DNA from: Nannobrachium achirus
Taxonomy: Eukaryota; Chordata; Actinopteri; Myctophiformes; Myctophidae
DNA length: 64,000 nucleotides
Direction: 5' to 3'
NCBI GenBank assembly: GCA_963921795.1
Contig: OY997649.1
Span: 28,967,362 to 29,031,361 of the forward strand
In this document: piece by piece, positions 1 to 10,658 of the stretch
Layout of the letters: the number at the start of each line of letters is the position of its first letter
Position numbering within the stretch: position 1 is the first letter of the stretch
The notes under the pieces: model-generated
The model's input: only the letters and a program-made list of their open reading frames with translations
The model's database searches: none
What the model was told of the DNA's origin: nothing
Translations under genes and position numbers: made by a program

Positions 1-3000
1 TTCCCATATCCTGTGTGATCTGCAATGACATCATGGCCTACATGTTTGGCTTCTTCTTTGGTCGCACCCCACTCATCAAGGTTGGTTGAATAAAGCAGTG
101 ATTCTCAACCTTTTTTTTTTCCCCCCCAGTGACCCCCAGTTTGATTTGCATTAGGCCACAGACCTCCATTTGATACAAATTCTATCTCTGGGACCCAAAT
201 CTACAGTTCACTGAATAACCCTCAACACTACTCCTACAGAGTTTGTCCAAACATCACGCAAATCGGTACACAGTATCTCTATAGTCATTAAACGAAACTT
301 GTCTTTCCGATTTTTCATATTCCATCCTGATTGGCTAAGATTGGTTTCCAAAGTTTGCACTGCAGGAGTGTGCAGTTTTGAACAAAATGCCTCAAATCAT
401 GAACAGTGTGCGATTTCCATGAAACTTTGCACGCACATTCTAGGCCAAGGAAGATTTATTTACTTCGAATCAGCTTCAGGGTGGCGATATAACAGTCCGA
501 TTTGTGTTTTTACCTATGACTCCACCGATCAGGGTAAAACGTATGTGCACTCCCTAGAGGTAAAGAAAACCCTTTTGTCCTGAATTTTTCACATCTGCCT
601 TTTATAGCGCCACCAGGAGGCCGACTTATGTAAAACAATTTTTTGGATATTACTCCTTCAGACACGATCTCTATTAGTCGGATACATTTTCTTTCTTCAT
701 ATTGCTTTACAGTTGTATAGCTCTGCAGGTAATGTGCAGCGTAAGTAACTGCAGTGAAACTTAGGTAACCAGCTGTTAACCTTCTGTGTCCTCTTCAGCT
801 GTCACCCAAGAAGACATGGGAGGGCTTTATTGGTGGTTTCTTCTCCACCGTTGTGTTTGGAATCTTGGTAAGAAGGGAAATGTCTACACCACCACCGTTA
901 CTGGAACTCTTGTCTCCCTCTTGTCTTATCAACTTGTATTACATTTTTGATGATACTAACATTACTTCTTACAATTCTTGGAGAGGCTGTAGAGCAGGGT
1001 TCCCCAATAGGCAAATGGCCCGCGGGGGGCTACTGTCTGACCCCCACCAACCCCAGTAACAATGGTGGTATAAGAGCAGCAATAACACTAGTATATCGTC
1101 GTTGTTGGGTGGAAACCTTGTATCTCCAAATTTGTACGTTCTTTCACACAGTAAAGCCCTGCTTCATCATACAAGGCTGTCACACAAAAGTAGTGAAAAC
1201 AGCAGATCTACAAGCACACAACGCCTCGCGGTGCGAGGCGTTGCGTGCTTGTAGATCGGCTGTTTTCACTAGTTTAAATCATTTTTAAAATGATAAATGC
1301 AAAACAAACGGCTTTGGACATAAAACATTTTCACCCGACAACGACGTTATCTGAACTGTCGCTGGAGTCGCTGGGAACGCCACCGTCGCCCCCTGCAATG
1401 TTGTGGCCCTCGGCTTGGTACCCTAGACATAATTCGACCCTTGGGGAAAACTAATTGGGGAACCCTGCTGTAGAGAGTTAGCCTGGCTTAGCCCCGACTC
1501 TATACTAATGCAGCTAAATAACTGCGGTATAGATCCCCACCATGTTTTAACATGGTTGGATTGTGTCTAGCTGAGCTAGGCTAGTTGAGAGTTACTCCCC
1601 ATGTGTTTGTGCCCTAGTTGTCCTACATGATGGCAGGCTTCCCGTATTTCGTGTGTCCGGTGGAGTTCAACAATGACTCCAACAGATTCACGGTGGACTG
1701 TGAGCCTCCAGAGCTCTTCCAGCTGCAGGACTACGCTCTGCCTAGCATCCTGGAGTCTGTCACTGGATGGGTGAGTTTTACAGTTTCTTTATCTTTCAGA
1801 ATCTATGTAGGTTTGCACTATGATACAGCCGATGAATTAGGTGTGTTGTCCTTGTCTCTTTTAGTGCATTTAGTGTATCTTACCTGGTTTTAAATCTTCT
1901 ACTGTAAAGCCCAAGGTAATCTTCCTATTTAGGTATTTAGTTGAAATGTTTAAGAGACCGTGCTCAGGATTCAAGTATATCGTCACTGTCGGGCAGAAAC
2001 CTTGTATCTCCAAGTTTCAAACAAAGTAAAGTTTTCACAAAGTAAAGCCTGTTTCACCATACAAGGTTGTCGCACAAAACTAGTGAAAATAGCAGATCTA
2101 CAAGCACACTGTAGATCGGCTATTTTCACTAGTTTTGATCATTTTTAAAATGATCAATACAAAACGAACAGTTTTGGACATACAAGGTTTTCACCCGACA
2201 ACGACGATATGTGGGTGTATTTATCCTTTGGGTTAATGCCTCTCTCCTTCTCCCCCTCCCCAGAACACAGTACGTCTGTACCCATTCCAGATCCACAGCA
2301 TCGCCCTGTCTGCCTTTGCCTCCATCATGGGACCCTTTGGTGGTTTCTTCGCCAGTGGCTTCAAAAGAGCCTTTAAGATCAAGGTAGATGTTAAGGAGGG
2401 CAGCACATGTACCATTTTATATTGTGATCTTTTGTTTTGTTCAAATGGTACAATATATTAAGCATTACTGAGTCATTTCCTTTTGGACACTGATTTGATA
2501 CTGTCAATAAGAATTATAGGAATACAGAATGCAAAAAAAATGCAAAAAGAAATTAGGTACAGTCTGGTAATATCTGCCAAGCGTGACTGTATTAATGATT
2601 ACCAGCTCACCATGGTAATAATTTGTAAATGCCCTTTGATCTTCACAGGATTTTGCCGACACGATCCCCGGTCACGGCGGCATCATGGACCGATTTGACT
2701 GCCAGTACCTCATGGCCACTTTTGTAAATGTGTACATCGCCAGTTTTATCAGGTATATAACCTCAAACTAAGGTCAAAAGTAAATGATAATATGTCCAGA
2801 TTTCTGCACAAATACAACCATTTTCAAGTTGTATTTTATTATGTTTTGTGTACTGGTACATTAGAGTAAAATGTATAATGTTATCAAATATACAGCATAT
2901 TCAACAAGGTTTAAAAAAGGGTTGGAAAAATAATTAATAACCAGAATAATGAAGCAAGATATTTTTCTTCATGAAAATGATCGGCACAATTATTGTTGAT

Positions 3001-3581
3001 AATATCACAACATGAATTTCCATCCAGGAAACAGTTTAAATACGGGAGAGTGTTTTTTGCAGGTCTTTCGGTCCGAGTGTATCAAAAAGGCATCTGGGTT
3101 AAGGCAGCGGAAGCTTGTGATTGGCTGTGCAGAGGCGCCGAAAGACGAAGGGAACGGAGATACACCTAAACCTAACCTTAACCCTAACCACAGTAAAACT
3201 AACGCTGGTGAACGCTAACCTAGTGAAATGCTAACCTGGTGAATGTTTAAAAAACTGGTCGGACCAACGGTGCTTAACCCAGTTGCTTTTTTGAAACAAT
3301 CGGACTGAAAGACCTGCAAAAAACACTCTCCCGTTAAATACAGTCTTGTCTTGCCCTGGATCATGTAACCATCCCCCATATGACATACTAGCGAGAAGCG
3401 GGTCTACTCTTTACAACACGTTTAAATGTTTGTCCTCCCTTCCAGGGGTCCAAACCCTGCTAAGGTTATCCAGCAGCTCCTGGCCTTGCGCCCAGACCAA
3501 CAGCTCTACATCTTCAACTCCCTCAAGGCACACCTGACTGAGAAAGGCCTGCTGCCAATGCTGGAGGAAGCTGCTGCCTAG
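1..3581 (+). CDS. cds2: Phosphatidate cytidylyltransferase 2 (CDP-diacylglycerol synthase), 3' half of gene
   Basis: Partial gene; the 5' exons lie left of the window. Exons read by eye: <1-80, 799-867, 1618-1770, 2264-2383, 2649-2752, 3446-3581 (stop TAG 3579-3581). All visible introns are GT-AG and the frame stays open across all six, giving about 219 C-terminal residues of a family of about 445. The enzyme makes CDP-diacylglycerol from phosphatidate and CTP in the ER membrane, feeding phosphatidylinositol and cardiolipin synthesis. The CDS family signature S-G-F-K-R...K-D-F...[11 protein letters not shown] is intact and spans the junction of exons 2264-2383 and 2649-2752. The segments [13 protein letters not shown] and [17 protein letters not shown] resemble vertebrate CDS2 more than CDS1, so cds2 is preferred. 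The introns carry hAT, MITE-A and other inverted-repeat elements. The intron at 81-798 also holds an hAT-like left end (about 94 onward) with no visible partner. Confidence 0.9.
995..1467. mobile_element. Non-autonomous hAT-type element with exact 8-bp TSD
   Basis: Termini CAGGGTTCCCCAA and TTGGGGAACCCTG form an inverted repeat. The 8-bp sequence CTGTAGAG is duplicated at 987-994 and 1468-1475, the hallmark of hAT transposition. It lies in a cds2 intron and carries a nested MITE-A copy (1097-1346). No transposase coding is visible, so it would have needed one in trans. Confidence 0.9.
1097..1346. mobile_element. MITE-A copy 1 (nested in hAT element)
   Basis: Imperfect terminal inverted repeats of roughly 33 bp, outer ends CGTCGTTGT and ACAACGACG, followed inward by a GGAAACCTTGTATnTCCAA-type sequence. 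The centre is a long GC-rich hairpin (1192-1271) with arms containing AGCAGATCTACAAGC. The flanks TAT/TTA suggest a short TA-type target duplication. Three other copies occur in the window (1981-2206, 23292-23547, 36463-36691). Confidence 0.8.
1981..2206. mobile_element. MITE-A copy 2
   Basis: Same terminal repeats as copy 1 (left CGTCACTGTCGGGCAG, right end ACGACG). Flanked by TATAT/ATAT. The central hairpin is shortened (2092-2131) because the GC-rich tip is missing, but the AGATCTACAAGC stem is kept. It lies in the cds2 intron between exons 1618-1770 and 2264-2383. Confidence 0.78.
3043..3333. mobile_element. MITE with about 33-bp terminal inverted repeats in cds2 intron
   Basis: The ends CGGGAGAGTGTTTTTTGCAG and its complement CTGCAAAAAACACTCTCCCG bracket 291 bp. 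The TIR continues inward through GGTCTTTC and GTCCGA with few mismatches. TTAAATA is repeated at 3036-3042 and 3334-3340 as a probable 7-8 bp target duplication, which suggests an hAT-like origin. The interior includes telomere-like CCTAACCTTAACCCTAACC at about 3172-3190. There is no coding sequence. Confidence 0.82.
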
Positions 3582-3695
3582 AGCCCCACACACTGACGCC
3601 CCCAGGAGCTCACCTCTGCTGGGGCGAGGTTTGGGTATCCCTGCAGTGTTGGTGTGTGCAAAAAAACACATCCAAGAGAAAAAAAAAATCTAAAC

Positions 3696-4146
3696 CAAGG
3701 GTCTTCAACAGGGGGTCCGGGACCCCTAGGACGTCCTCAGAGTTACTAAAGGGGGTCCTAAAATCTTCCAATCCTTTTTATATTAACAACTTGAACCCTA
3801 GTGTCCATCTTCTGAGAACTGTGGCCGAGAAATAACAGAAAAAATAGCTGATCTACAAGCTCACAGAGCTTGTAGATCAGCTATTTTTGGCAAAGAGGTT
3901 TGGTGAAGACTGTAGAGGGATAAAAAGAGCAGACTAAGTACAGAGTGAAAGGTCAAGTTTATTAACTATTGACGGTTCACGTGGTTAAATATCTGAACAC
4001 ACACATTGTCATGAATAGAAAATACACTGATGATTGTGCTGTCAAACGATGAAACTATATGGAATCTATGAAAAGTTAGTGGGGGTCCCTGCTTCATCTC
4101 TCTCTCAACTAAGGGGTCCTTGGCCTGAAAACGTTGAAGACCCCTG
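3696..4146. mobile_element. Non-autonomous hAT-type element downstream of cds2
   Basis: Left end CAAGGGTCTTCAACAG and right end GTTGAAGACCCCTG are inverted. The 8-bp ATCTAAAC is duplicated at 3688-3695 and 4147-4154. A hairpin module (3840-3888, stem AATAGCTGATCTACAAGCTC) lies inside. A diverged fragment of the same family, in inverse orientation, begins at about 19507. The element sits about 115 bp after the cds2 stop codon, so it may be part of the 3' UTR. Confidence 0.88.
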
Positions 4147-4154
4147 ATCTAAAC

Positions 4155-5316
4155 TAAAGCCTTGGGTCATTCCATTTCGCATATGTGTATGTGTGTGTGT
4201 GAGAGATACGAGTGTGTGAGTTTATGTACTGTACTTTATGTGTGTGTATGTGTAGACATACAGTATGTTTGTTACATCAGTGTTTTCAGGTTGAGTTAGT
4301 GAATTACTGTATTGTTGTTACATTGTTTCCTCCTTCTGCCACAGTATAGCTACACAATGATGCCACTTTATCTGTTGCACAAAATGTTTGTCAACTTGTG
4401 GGATATCCTCTATACAGCTATTCTATTTTGTGTGCATATTTTATGGTACATATTCTGTTTTATATTTTTGTTTTAATGCACTGCTACTCTACATTACTCA
4501 CACTGTATTTCCCCTTCCCAACTCTTTCCGTTTTAATTTTCTTTATTGTGATTGATTCTTATTTATGCTGAGGTGGTCAGAGTTTTACTTTTGGTATATT
4601 CTAGTCTATCCTGATGTTGTATTGTGAGAAATCCACAATTGTCATCTATCATTGACCATATTAACTTGGTCATACTTGGGGGTGGAGTTTCTAACCCTCC
4701 CACCAGAGTATGATGTAAGAGCATTCCTGTGAATATGGTCAAATTGGTCAATTGTATAACCACATCTACTGTTGTCTATGTCTTAGTTTATCATTGTTTG
4801 CCATAATACGTTTTTCATTTGTCATTCAGCTGCATGTCAAAACACTCAGCCAAGTCATGGATATGGTACCGTATAATACAACAGGTAGTTAAGCCAAACA
4901 AATCGGTTCAAAGATTGGTTTCAGCCTTGCTATTTGGTAATGCTCCTTTTGTTTTATGCATGTACTCTATACTATTTTGCAGAAGAGTTTGCAGACAGCA
5001 GGGAGCACACATACAGTTGTATGCCTAAAAGCCATAACACCCCAGATAATGTGCTTTACTGAGATTTTGGGTGCTAGGAAGCCATTATTACATCAGTGTC
5101 ATACCCATAATTATGGTAAAAAATATATATGTATTTATATTATTATTATTACATTTTTGTGGAGCAGTGGTATTTGACAAGAGGGCCAATGACAATGCAA
5201 ATAGGTAATTTCTTTGTCAGTACACTGATTGTTGAAAATTATAGAACAATATTCCTAAAATTGACTTGAAATCTGTTTTTTCCCCCCTCATGACCCTATT
5301 AGTCTACTAGCCAGAA
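4155..5316. other. AT-rich 3' flank of cds2, no gene seen
   Basis: Probably the rest of the cds2 3' UTR followed by intergenic DNA. It holds a short TG-rich tract (about 4186-4262). No convincing reading frame, RNA gene or intact transposon was seen. Confidence 0.5.
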
Positions 5317-5938
5317 TGTGAACCCGGACATATTGAGTACAGTAAGGTTTTATGTTAGAAATGTTGAGTATGGGTCCCCAGCATGTAGAAACTGCCGGAT
5401 GCTAACTTGTATATGTTGAGCAATTTTCATAATCAGCCGCTAAAGTTGGTGTCCCATTAACTTTACATTACAGGAAAAATAAGCAAAAAAATAATCTGCT
5501 TTAAGTAGCATATGAGGGGTCTAACTAGGGGTATTTCATGATTCTGAATCCATTGCAAGCATCCGTTTTGCATGAAAAACATTCCTTGGGCTAAAACGGA
5601 CCCCAGAAACATGTGAAAAGTGATGATTCGGCACTTTTAATCACTAAACCAAGGCCGATATTTCGCCAAGGAATGATTTTCGTGCAAAACGGATGCTTGC
5701 AATGGATTCAGAATCATGAAATACCCCTAGTTAGACCCCTCATATGCTACTTAAAGCAGATTATTTTTTTGCTTATTTTTCCTGTAATGTAAAGTTAATG
5801 GGACACCAACTTTAGTGGCTGATTATGAAAATTGCTCAACATATACAAGTTAGCATCCGGTGGTTTTTATATGCTGGGGACCCATACTCAACATTTCTAA
5901 CATAAAACCTTACTGTACTCAATATGTCCGGGTTCACA
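5317..5938. repeat. Large fold-back element: two about 273-bp inverted arms
   Basis: The left arm (5317-5589) and right arm (5666-5938) are reverse complements along nearly their whole length with only scattered mismatches. They are separated by about 76 bp. The outer ends read TGTGAACCCGGACATATTGA and its complement. The inner ends read CATTCCTTGG and CCAAGGAATG. It has no coding capacity. It could be a fold-back MITE or an inverted duplication. The single-strand folding energy would be very high. Confidence 0.85.
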
Positions 5939-8900
5939 ATGGGGCTCAATGGGCTGGCAAGCGGACTATATCCACATCTGTGCTTTGCAAATGTTGTCCA
6001 CTCAGTGTGGATATCTGTTGACTGCTAGCACGGAAGCGACACCGAATTAGTCTGATGTACCTCACAGTTTCCATTCAATGGTTTGTTGCCTATATTAAGC
6101 AGACAGGCCTTAATTGATTGTTACAGTTGTGTTTAGCAATGTTATGGTGAAGGGAGAATTGTGAGAATTTAATATATGTGTGCTGGAAAGGGCTATAATC
6201 TAACAAGAATATTCCAAAAGAAATGCAGAATTGATTTCCTCGTAAAACAGTTGTCTGCAAGAATAATTTTGAGGATTTTGATAGTGTATCTAATACATTA
6301 TTTATTGTAGAAGTTGGAACTGTGACGGTTTCTACACTACCAAGTCTACTAAACCTATTCAACTGTAGCTTTATTATTGGCAGTGTAGAGACGGCACCAT
6401 TGGACAAGATCTACTTAAATATTGTGTATAGTTTGAACTTTTGTTTGCTAATGTTCTTATCAGTTCAACAATGCACCTACAGTATATGTGAGAAAGAACC
6501 AATGCAGGCGATGGGAGATAGTAACTTCAATGCCTGCCTTTCCTTTAACAACAGTAAGCTTTCCCCAAAGGTTCTCACCCAGTCTTACCATTTTAGGATG
6601 CAATGTGATACTGTAGCGTGCCATATTCCATGGTCAGAGATTTCTAAAGTGCTTGTGAAATGTTCTGCTGTTGGCAGATGTATTGTTTTGTGCCATTGTG
6701 AGATCAAAGGTATTTTGTGATCAGTCATAAATGGTGAAACTGAAACAAGTGTTATGTTCCTTTCTCATGGGTTTCAAACATTATACAAAGGCGGTAATCG
6801 TTACTGCAATTTAATTTAGATTATTGGTAGCTCTGTTTATGACCCAGGGGCATGTGGGCTCTGTGTTTTCGGTTTAAATCGGACAGACTGTACAGATGTA
6901 GCCTCGTAAACCAGTCTCTTCCAGTAGATGGGAGGAGTCAGTTTACTAGGCTAGTACAGATGTGCCGTTTCCTGAAAATGAAAAAATAGCTGATCTACAT
7001 TTTCTGCAAATCCCCTGTCTCTTGTGATCCCCATTTCATCCATTCAGTTTTGACACTGTTTGATTCATATTCCGCAATCCCACCCCTCATTCTTCAACCA
7101 TTCAAAACCATTTTTTTTTAATAAGCAGAGCTAGCTGATTTATTACTTTGGTATAGCAACCTACAATATGCTTGGCTTTCATGAAATACAGACCATTATG
7201 TGTGTAAGAGTAGTCATTTCTGTATGTTGGATATCTGATTTTGAGCAAACAACCTCGGTTACACTTTTCAAAAATAGCAGATCTACAAGCTCGCAGCGCG
7301 GCACTCGGTGCCGCGCTGTGAGCTTGTATATCTGCTATTTTTCAATAGGGAAATTGAAAATTTAAATTCATTTTTGAAAATAAAAATTCAATAGGGAAAT
7401 CATTCAAGTTATTCCATTAGAACATCTACATGTTCATAATATTACTCTGACAAATGATGTCATGTATGTTACAGTTGCACGGAGAGATTCAATTTGTGTT
7501 GACAACCAATCCTGTTCTTAACCTTATTAAGTTATACTTAGTTTGAATTTACTGTATTTGAATGAAGTTGTTAAAGTGAGAATTTAATGTTGTGTTTTTC
7601 CAGGCTATTTTATAGAGATCAAATTATATATATATATATTTAATGCCTATGTAGAGGAGTAAGAATTATAACAATTTATCTTTTCTTCCTGTGATGTTTT
7701 GTGCACTTGGGGGACTAATATGATATTTGCTGTTAGAAGCTGTTCATTGTAGGCCTACATCATGTTCTCTGTTTTGTACTGCTAAGTGCTAACTGTGACA
7801 GTGCAAGTCAAAGCAAAGCAGTTTCATGAAAGTCAACCCCTATCATCAACGTTGATGGTTATTATTAGGCCTATTATCCACTGCCAGTTGTGAGTCAGTA
7901 TCATGGGCAACCACGAGAGGGAGCCAAAGCTATTCCAACATTTTCAGTTGTTTCCAATCCTTGTCTCTGCCAATGTTGCACTTAAGCAGTGAGATACCTT
8001 TAACACTGCTGTTTGATACATTCCATTCCCCTTAGGTTTTGAGGAAACTGAGATAGATAACTTTTTAATACTATCCTCATTCCAGTAGAATGTTATGTAT
8101 ATAAACTTTGGGAAAGTATCTTTCACAACTGAACTGTAAAGTTTAAGTATTTGAAAATCTCCCTTATGCTACATGTAGCCCAGTGTACTTTTAACAATAC
8201 AAATCAATCAAACTCACATCACACAGTTGCACAGGTTTATATAAATCAGCTTTACAGTATATTGTTTTGCAAGTACATTCTGCAAAATAACTTTCCGTGA
8301 TGTATCAACATATAATTACTGTCCTATACTGGTACACTAATGCAGTTATTGTAGAGAAAGCTAATGGTGTTCACAATTCTGATCAAGGGCCCAAGTCTGA
8401 AATTAGCTTACAATTTGTCCACAGAACCAGAGTTGAGAATACTGGATTACAGAACACAAGGAGATATGGACTACAATCGACTAATCTATCAATCAATCTA
8501 TCAATAATTTATGAATAATGAAAACGCTGTCTCATCAAAAATCTATGGAAACCTGTTGCACACAACCACTCAAAAACACCACTGTGCTTTTTTTTCTTTT
8601 CTTTTTTTTTTTACAATATAATTCTGTTTTGAATTGAAACCTCAGTAAAGTAAGAATTTCTATGGAATGTAATGGGAGCTATTTACTGTATTTGCTTCCC
8701 TTTGTGGACCCTTTTGTTTTGTCAGATATTGTCTTATACAAGAACTTGATGTTACATATTATGATTTAGATTGATTATTCTTCTCTATTTGATTGTCCAG
8801 TGTGTTAAGTTGTGCATTTGTCCAGAGAAACATTGTAACTGTTTCGATGCTAAAATGTGCTTTGCCAATGTTTGATGAAAATACATAGGAAAAATTATGT

Positions 8901-9061
8901 GGTTTGTGTGACTGATTTGCGTTGTTCCCCCTTGTTCTTCCCCATTTTGTCATTGTTTATATGCCATTACCAAAATTGGCTTTGTAAGTACTATGGTATT
9001 TTTAGGACTGGCACATGGCCATGCACTGTATGGTTAGCAACTGCCTGTAGTGCTTTATCAC
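5939..9061. other. AT-rich intergenic DNA between cds2 and arhgap25
   Basis: No gene was recognised. The stretch contains one half hairpin module (about 6983-7005), one full hairpin module (7270-7342) and homopolymer runs. The open frames here are short, lack splice-site support and resemble no family I know. Confidence 0.5.
7270..7342. repeat. Palindromic hairpin module, free-standing copy
   Basis: The left arm begins AAAAATAGCAGATCTACAAG and continues with CTCGCAGCGCGGCAC. The right arm reverses it and ends CTTGTATATCTGCTATTTTT. The tip is GC-rich (GCACTCGGTGC). It has no recognisable surrounding transposon ends, unlike the copies inside MITE-A and hAT elements. Confidence 0.75.
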
Positions 9062-9077
9062 AACATGTGACTTAGAT

Positions 9078-9400
9078 CAGTGGTTCTCAACCTGTGGGTC
9101 GGGACCTCCAGGGGGGTCCCCAAATTATTTTGGGGGGTCCCCAGATGATTAACTTAATGTGCAACAGTGTTTTCTCACTCAACAGTAAACAAATCAACAC
9201 AAAGTTTAAGTGTCTAGTGGGTATCTGCACATTTCTAAAGTGCAATATAAGGACTTTTTAATACCTCTAAAATGACAAATTAAACATTGGCCAAATTGTC
9301 AAATGTTAGAGGCAGAAAGTGTGAAAATAGCAGATCTACATACTTACAACGTGTTAAAATATGATTATTTTGGGGGTCGCTGCCTAAAAAGGTTGAGAAC
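9078..9400. mobile_element. hAT-type element, right end truncated
   Basis: The left end CAGTGGTTCTCAACCTG is the common hAT-style terminus. The right end AAAAGGTTGAGAA lacks its last six bases (CCACTG). AACATGTGACTTA occurs just outside both ends (9062-9074 and 9398-9410), a 13-bp direct repeat longer than a normal hAT target duplication. A half hairpin module lies at about 9322-9345. Confidence 0.7.
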
Positions 9401-9478
9401 ATGTGACTTAACTCACCTTGAAGCAGGCAGGTACACATTCATGGGGAGTTAGGCACGGTTGTTGGTGGTTGTTACCAC

Positions 9479-9879
9479 CAGTGGTGAAAAGTAACTACTC
9501 TCAAATACTGTACTTAAAATTTTAAAGTATCTTTATTTTACTGGGGTATTTCCAATTATCAATACTTTTACTTCTAATCCCCGACATCTCAGAGGCAAAT
9601 ATTGCACTTTTACTCCTCCACAATGATTTGAAAACCTTAGTAACTAGTTAACGTTGTAAAACAGACTGTACATTAACCACGTAAGCCAAGGCTATTTGAA
9701 AATAGCAGATGATTTTTATACATTTGGAAACATTGTGTGAAATTTATAATGTACATGAGTACTTTAACTTCTAGAACACTCCATTCCCACTGGCAGAATC
9801 CGCCCTCATATTATAAGTAGAACAAAAGGGCCCTAACAGAGTATTTCTACGTGGTGTATTGATACTTTTCCCACCACTG
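9479..9879. mobile_element. Non-autonomous element with CAGTGGTG termini
   Basis: The ends CAGTGGTGAAAAGTA and TACTTTTCCCACCACTG are inverted. The flanks GTTACCAC (9471-9478) and GTTGTGAC (9880-9887) match at 5 of 8 bases, fitting an old hAT-like 8-bp duplication. Fragments of the same family appear at about 19640-20085, 26090-26210 and 31612-31680. Confidence 0.7.
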
Positions 9880-10658
9880 GTTGTGACAGTCATAGACCAT
9901 TGGGTAATACTGTCTGCAGCACCAAGTGTAAGTAGTAGAGCTGTGTGAACAGAGTCTAGTCTATACTATTATAACTATTATTACACTTTGGCACATGATA
10001 GCAGAGCTAATGTGATGCCTCAAACAGTATCAATTAATACAGTATACTACAAAGTGTCTAATAGATTACTCCATGTGTCTTTCTTTATTACCGCATGCAA
10101 TCTGAAGCAATAAGACTTTGCATATTGAACACAGCAACCCTGAGAGGAAAACCACTTCCTGGGCTGAGTAAGAGTGTGTCTGTGAGTGTGAGAAAGAGAG
10201 AGAGAGGGGGAGAGAGGGAGAGAAAGATTTGAAGTTGGGTTTTTGTGACCTTAAAAGTTGTATGTCATTTAAAATAAGCCCTCCGGAGCTATACTTAAAG
10301 CCTGTCAGCCTGGAAGGCTTTCACATATGTACAACACACTGTTAGAGAACATGAACAAGTACGCACATGGAAGTAGTCAAGCCTCATGAAGGGACATGTT
10401 TTGAAAGAGTGAACAAAAAGCAGAAGAAGTAGGAAGTAGGAAGTGTGATAGAGACAGGTTCTAGGTATGTGCAATAGCCTCCTGGGTAGGATCTCTAGAG
10501 GACCAGCATGTGCTGTCATGACAGAGAGTGTGCAAGTATGTGGATATGCATGTAAAGTATGTGTGCATGTGTTAAGTGTGTGAGTTGTATGTTTGTTTTG
10601 TGTGTGGCCGTGGAAAAACCTGTAAAATGATATGCTGGTCAGATCTATGAAACGGACT

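Noticed and set aside
1-3581. Assignment of the first gene to cds1
   Set aside because: Residues in the C-terminal half (for example [14 protein letters not shown] and the FTVDCEP region) fit CDS2 better, though the two paralogues are close and only half the gene is visible.
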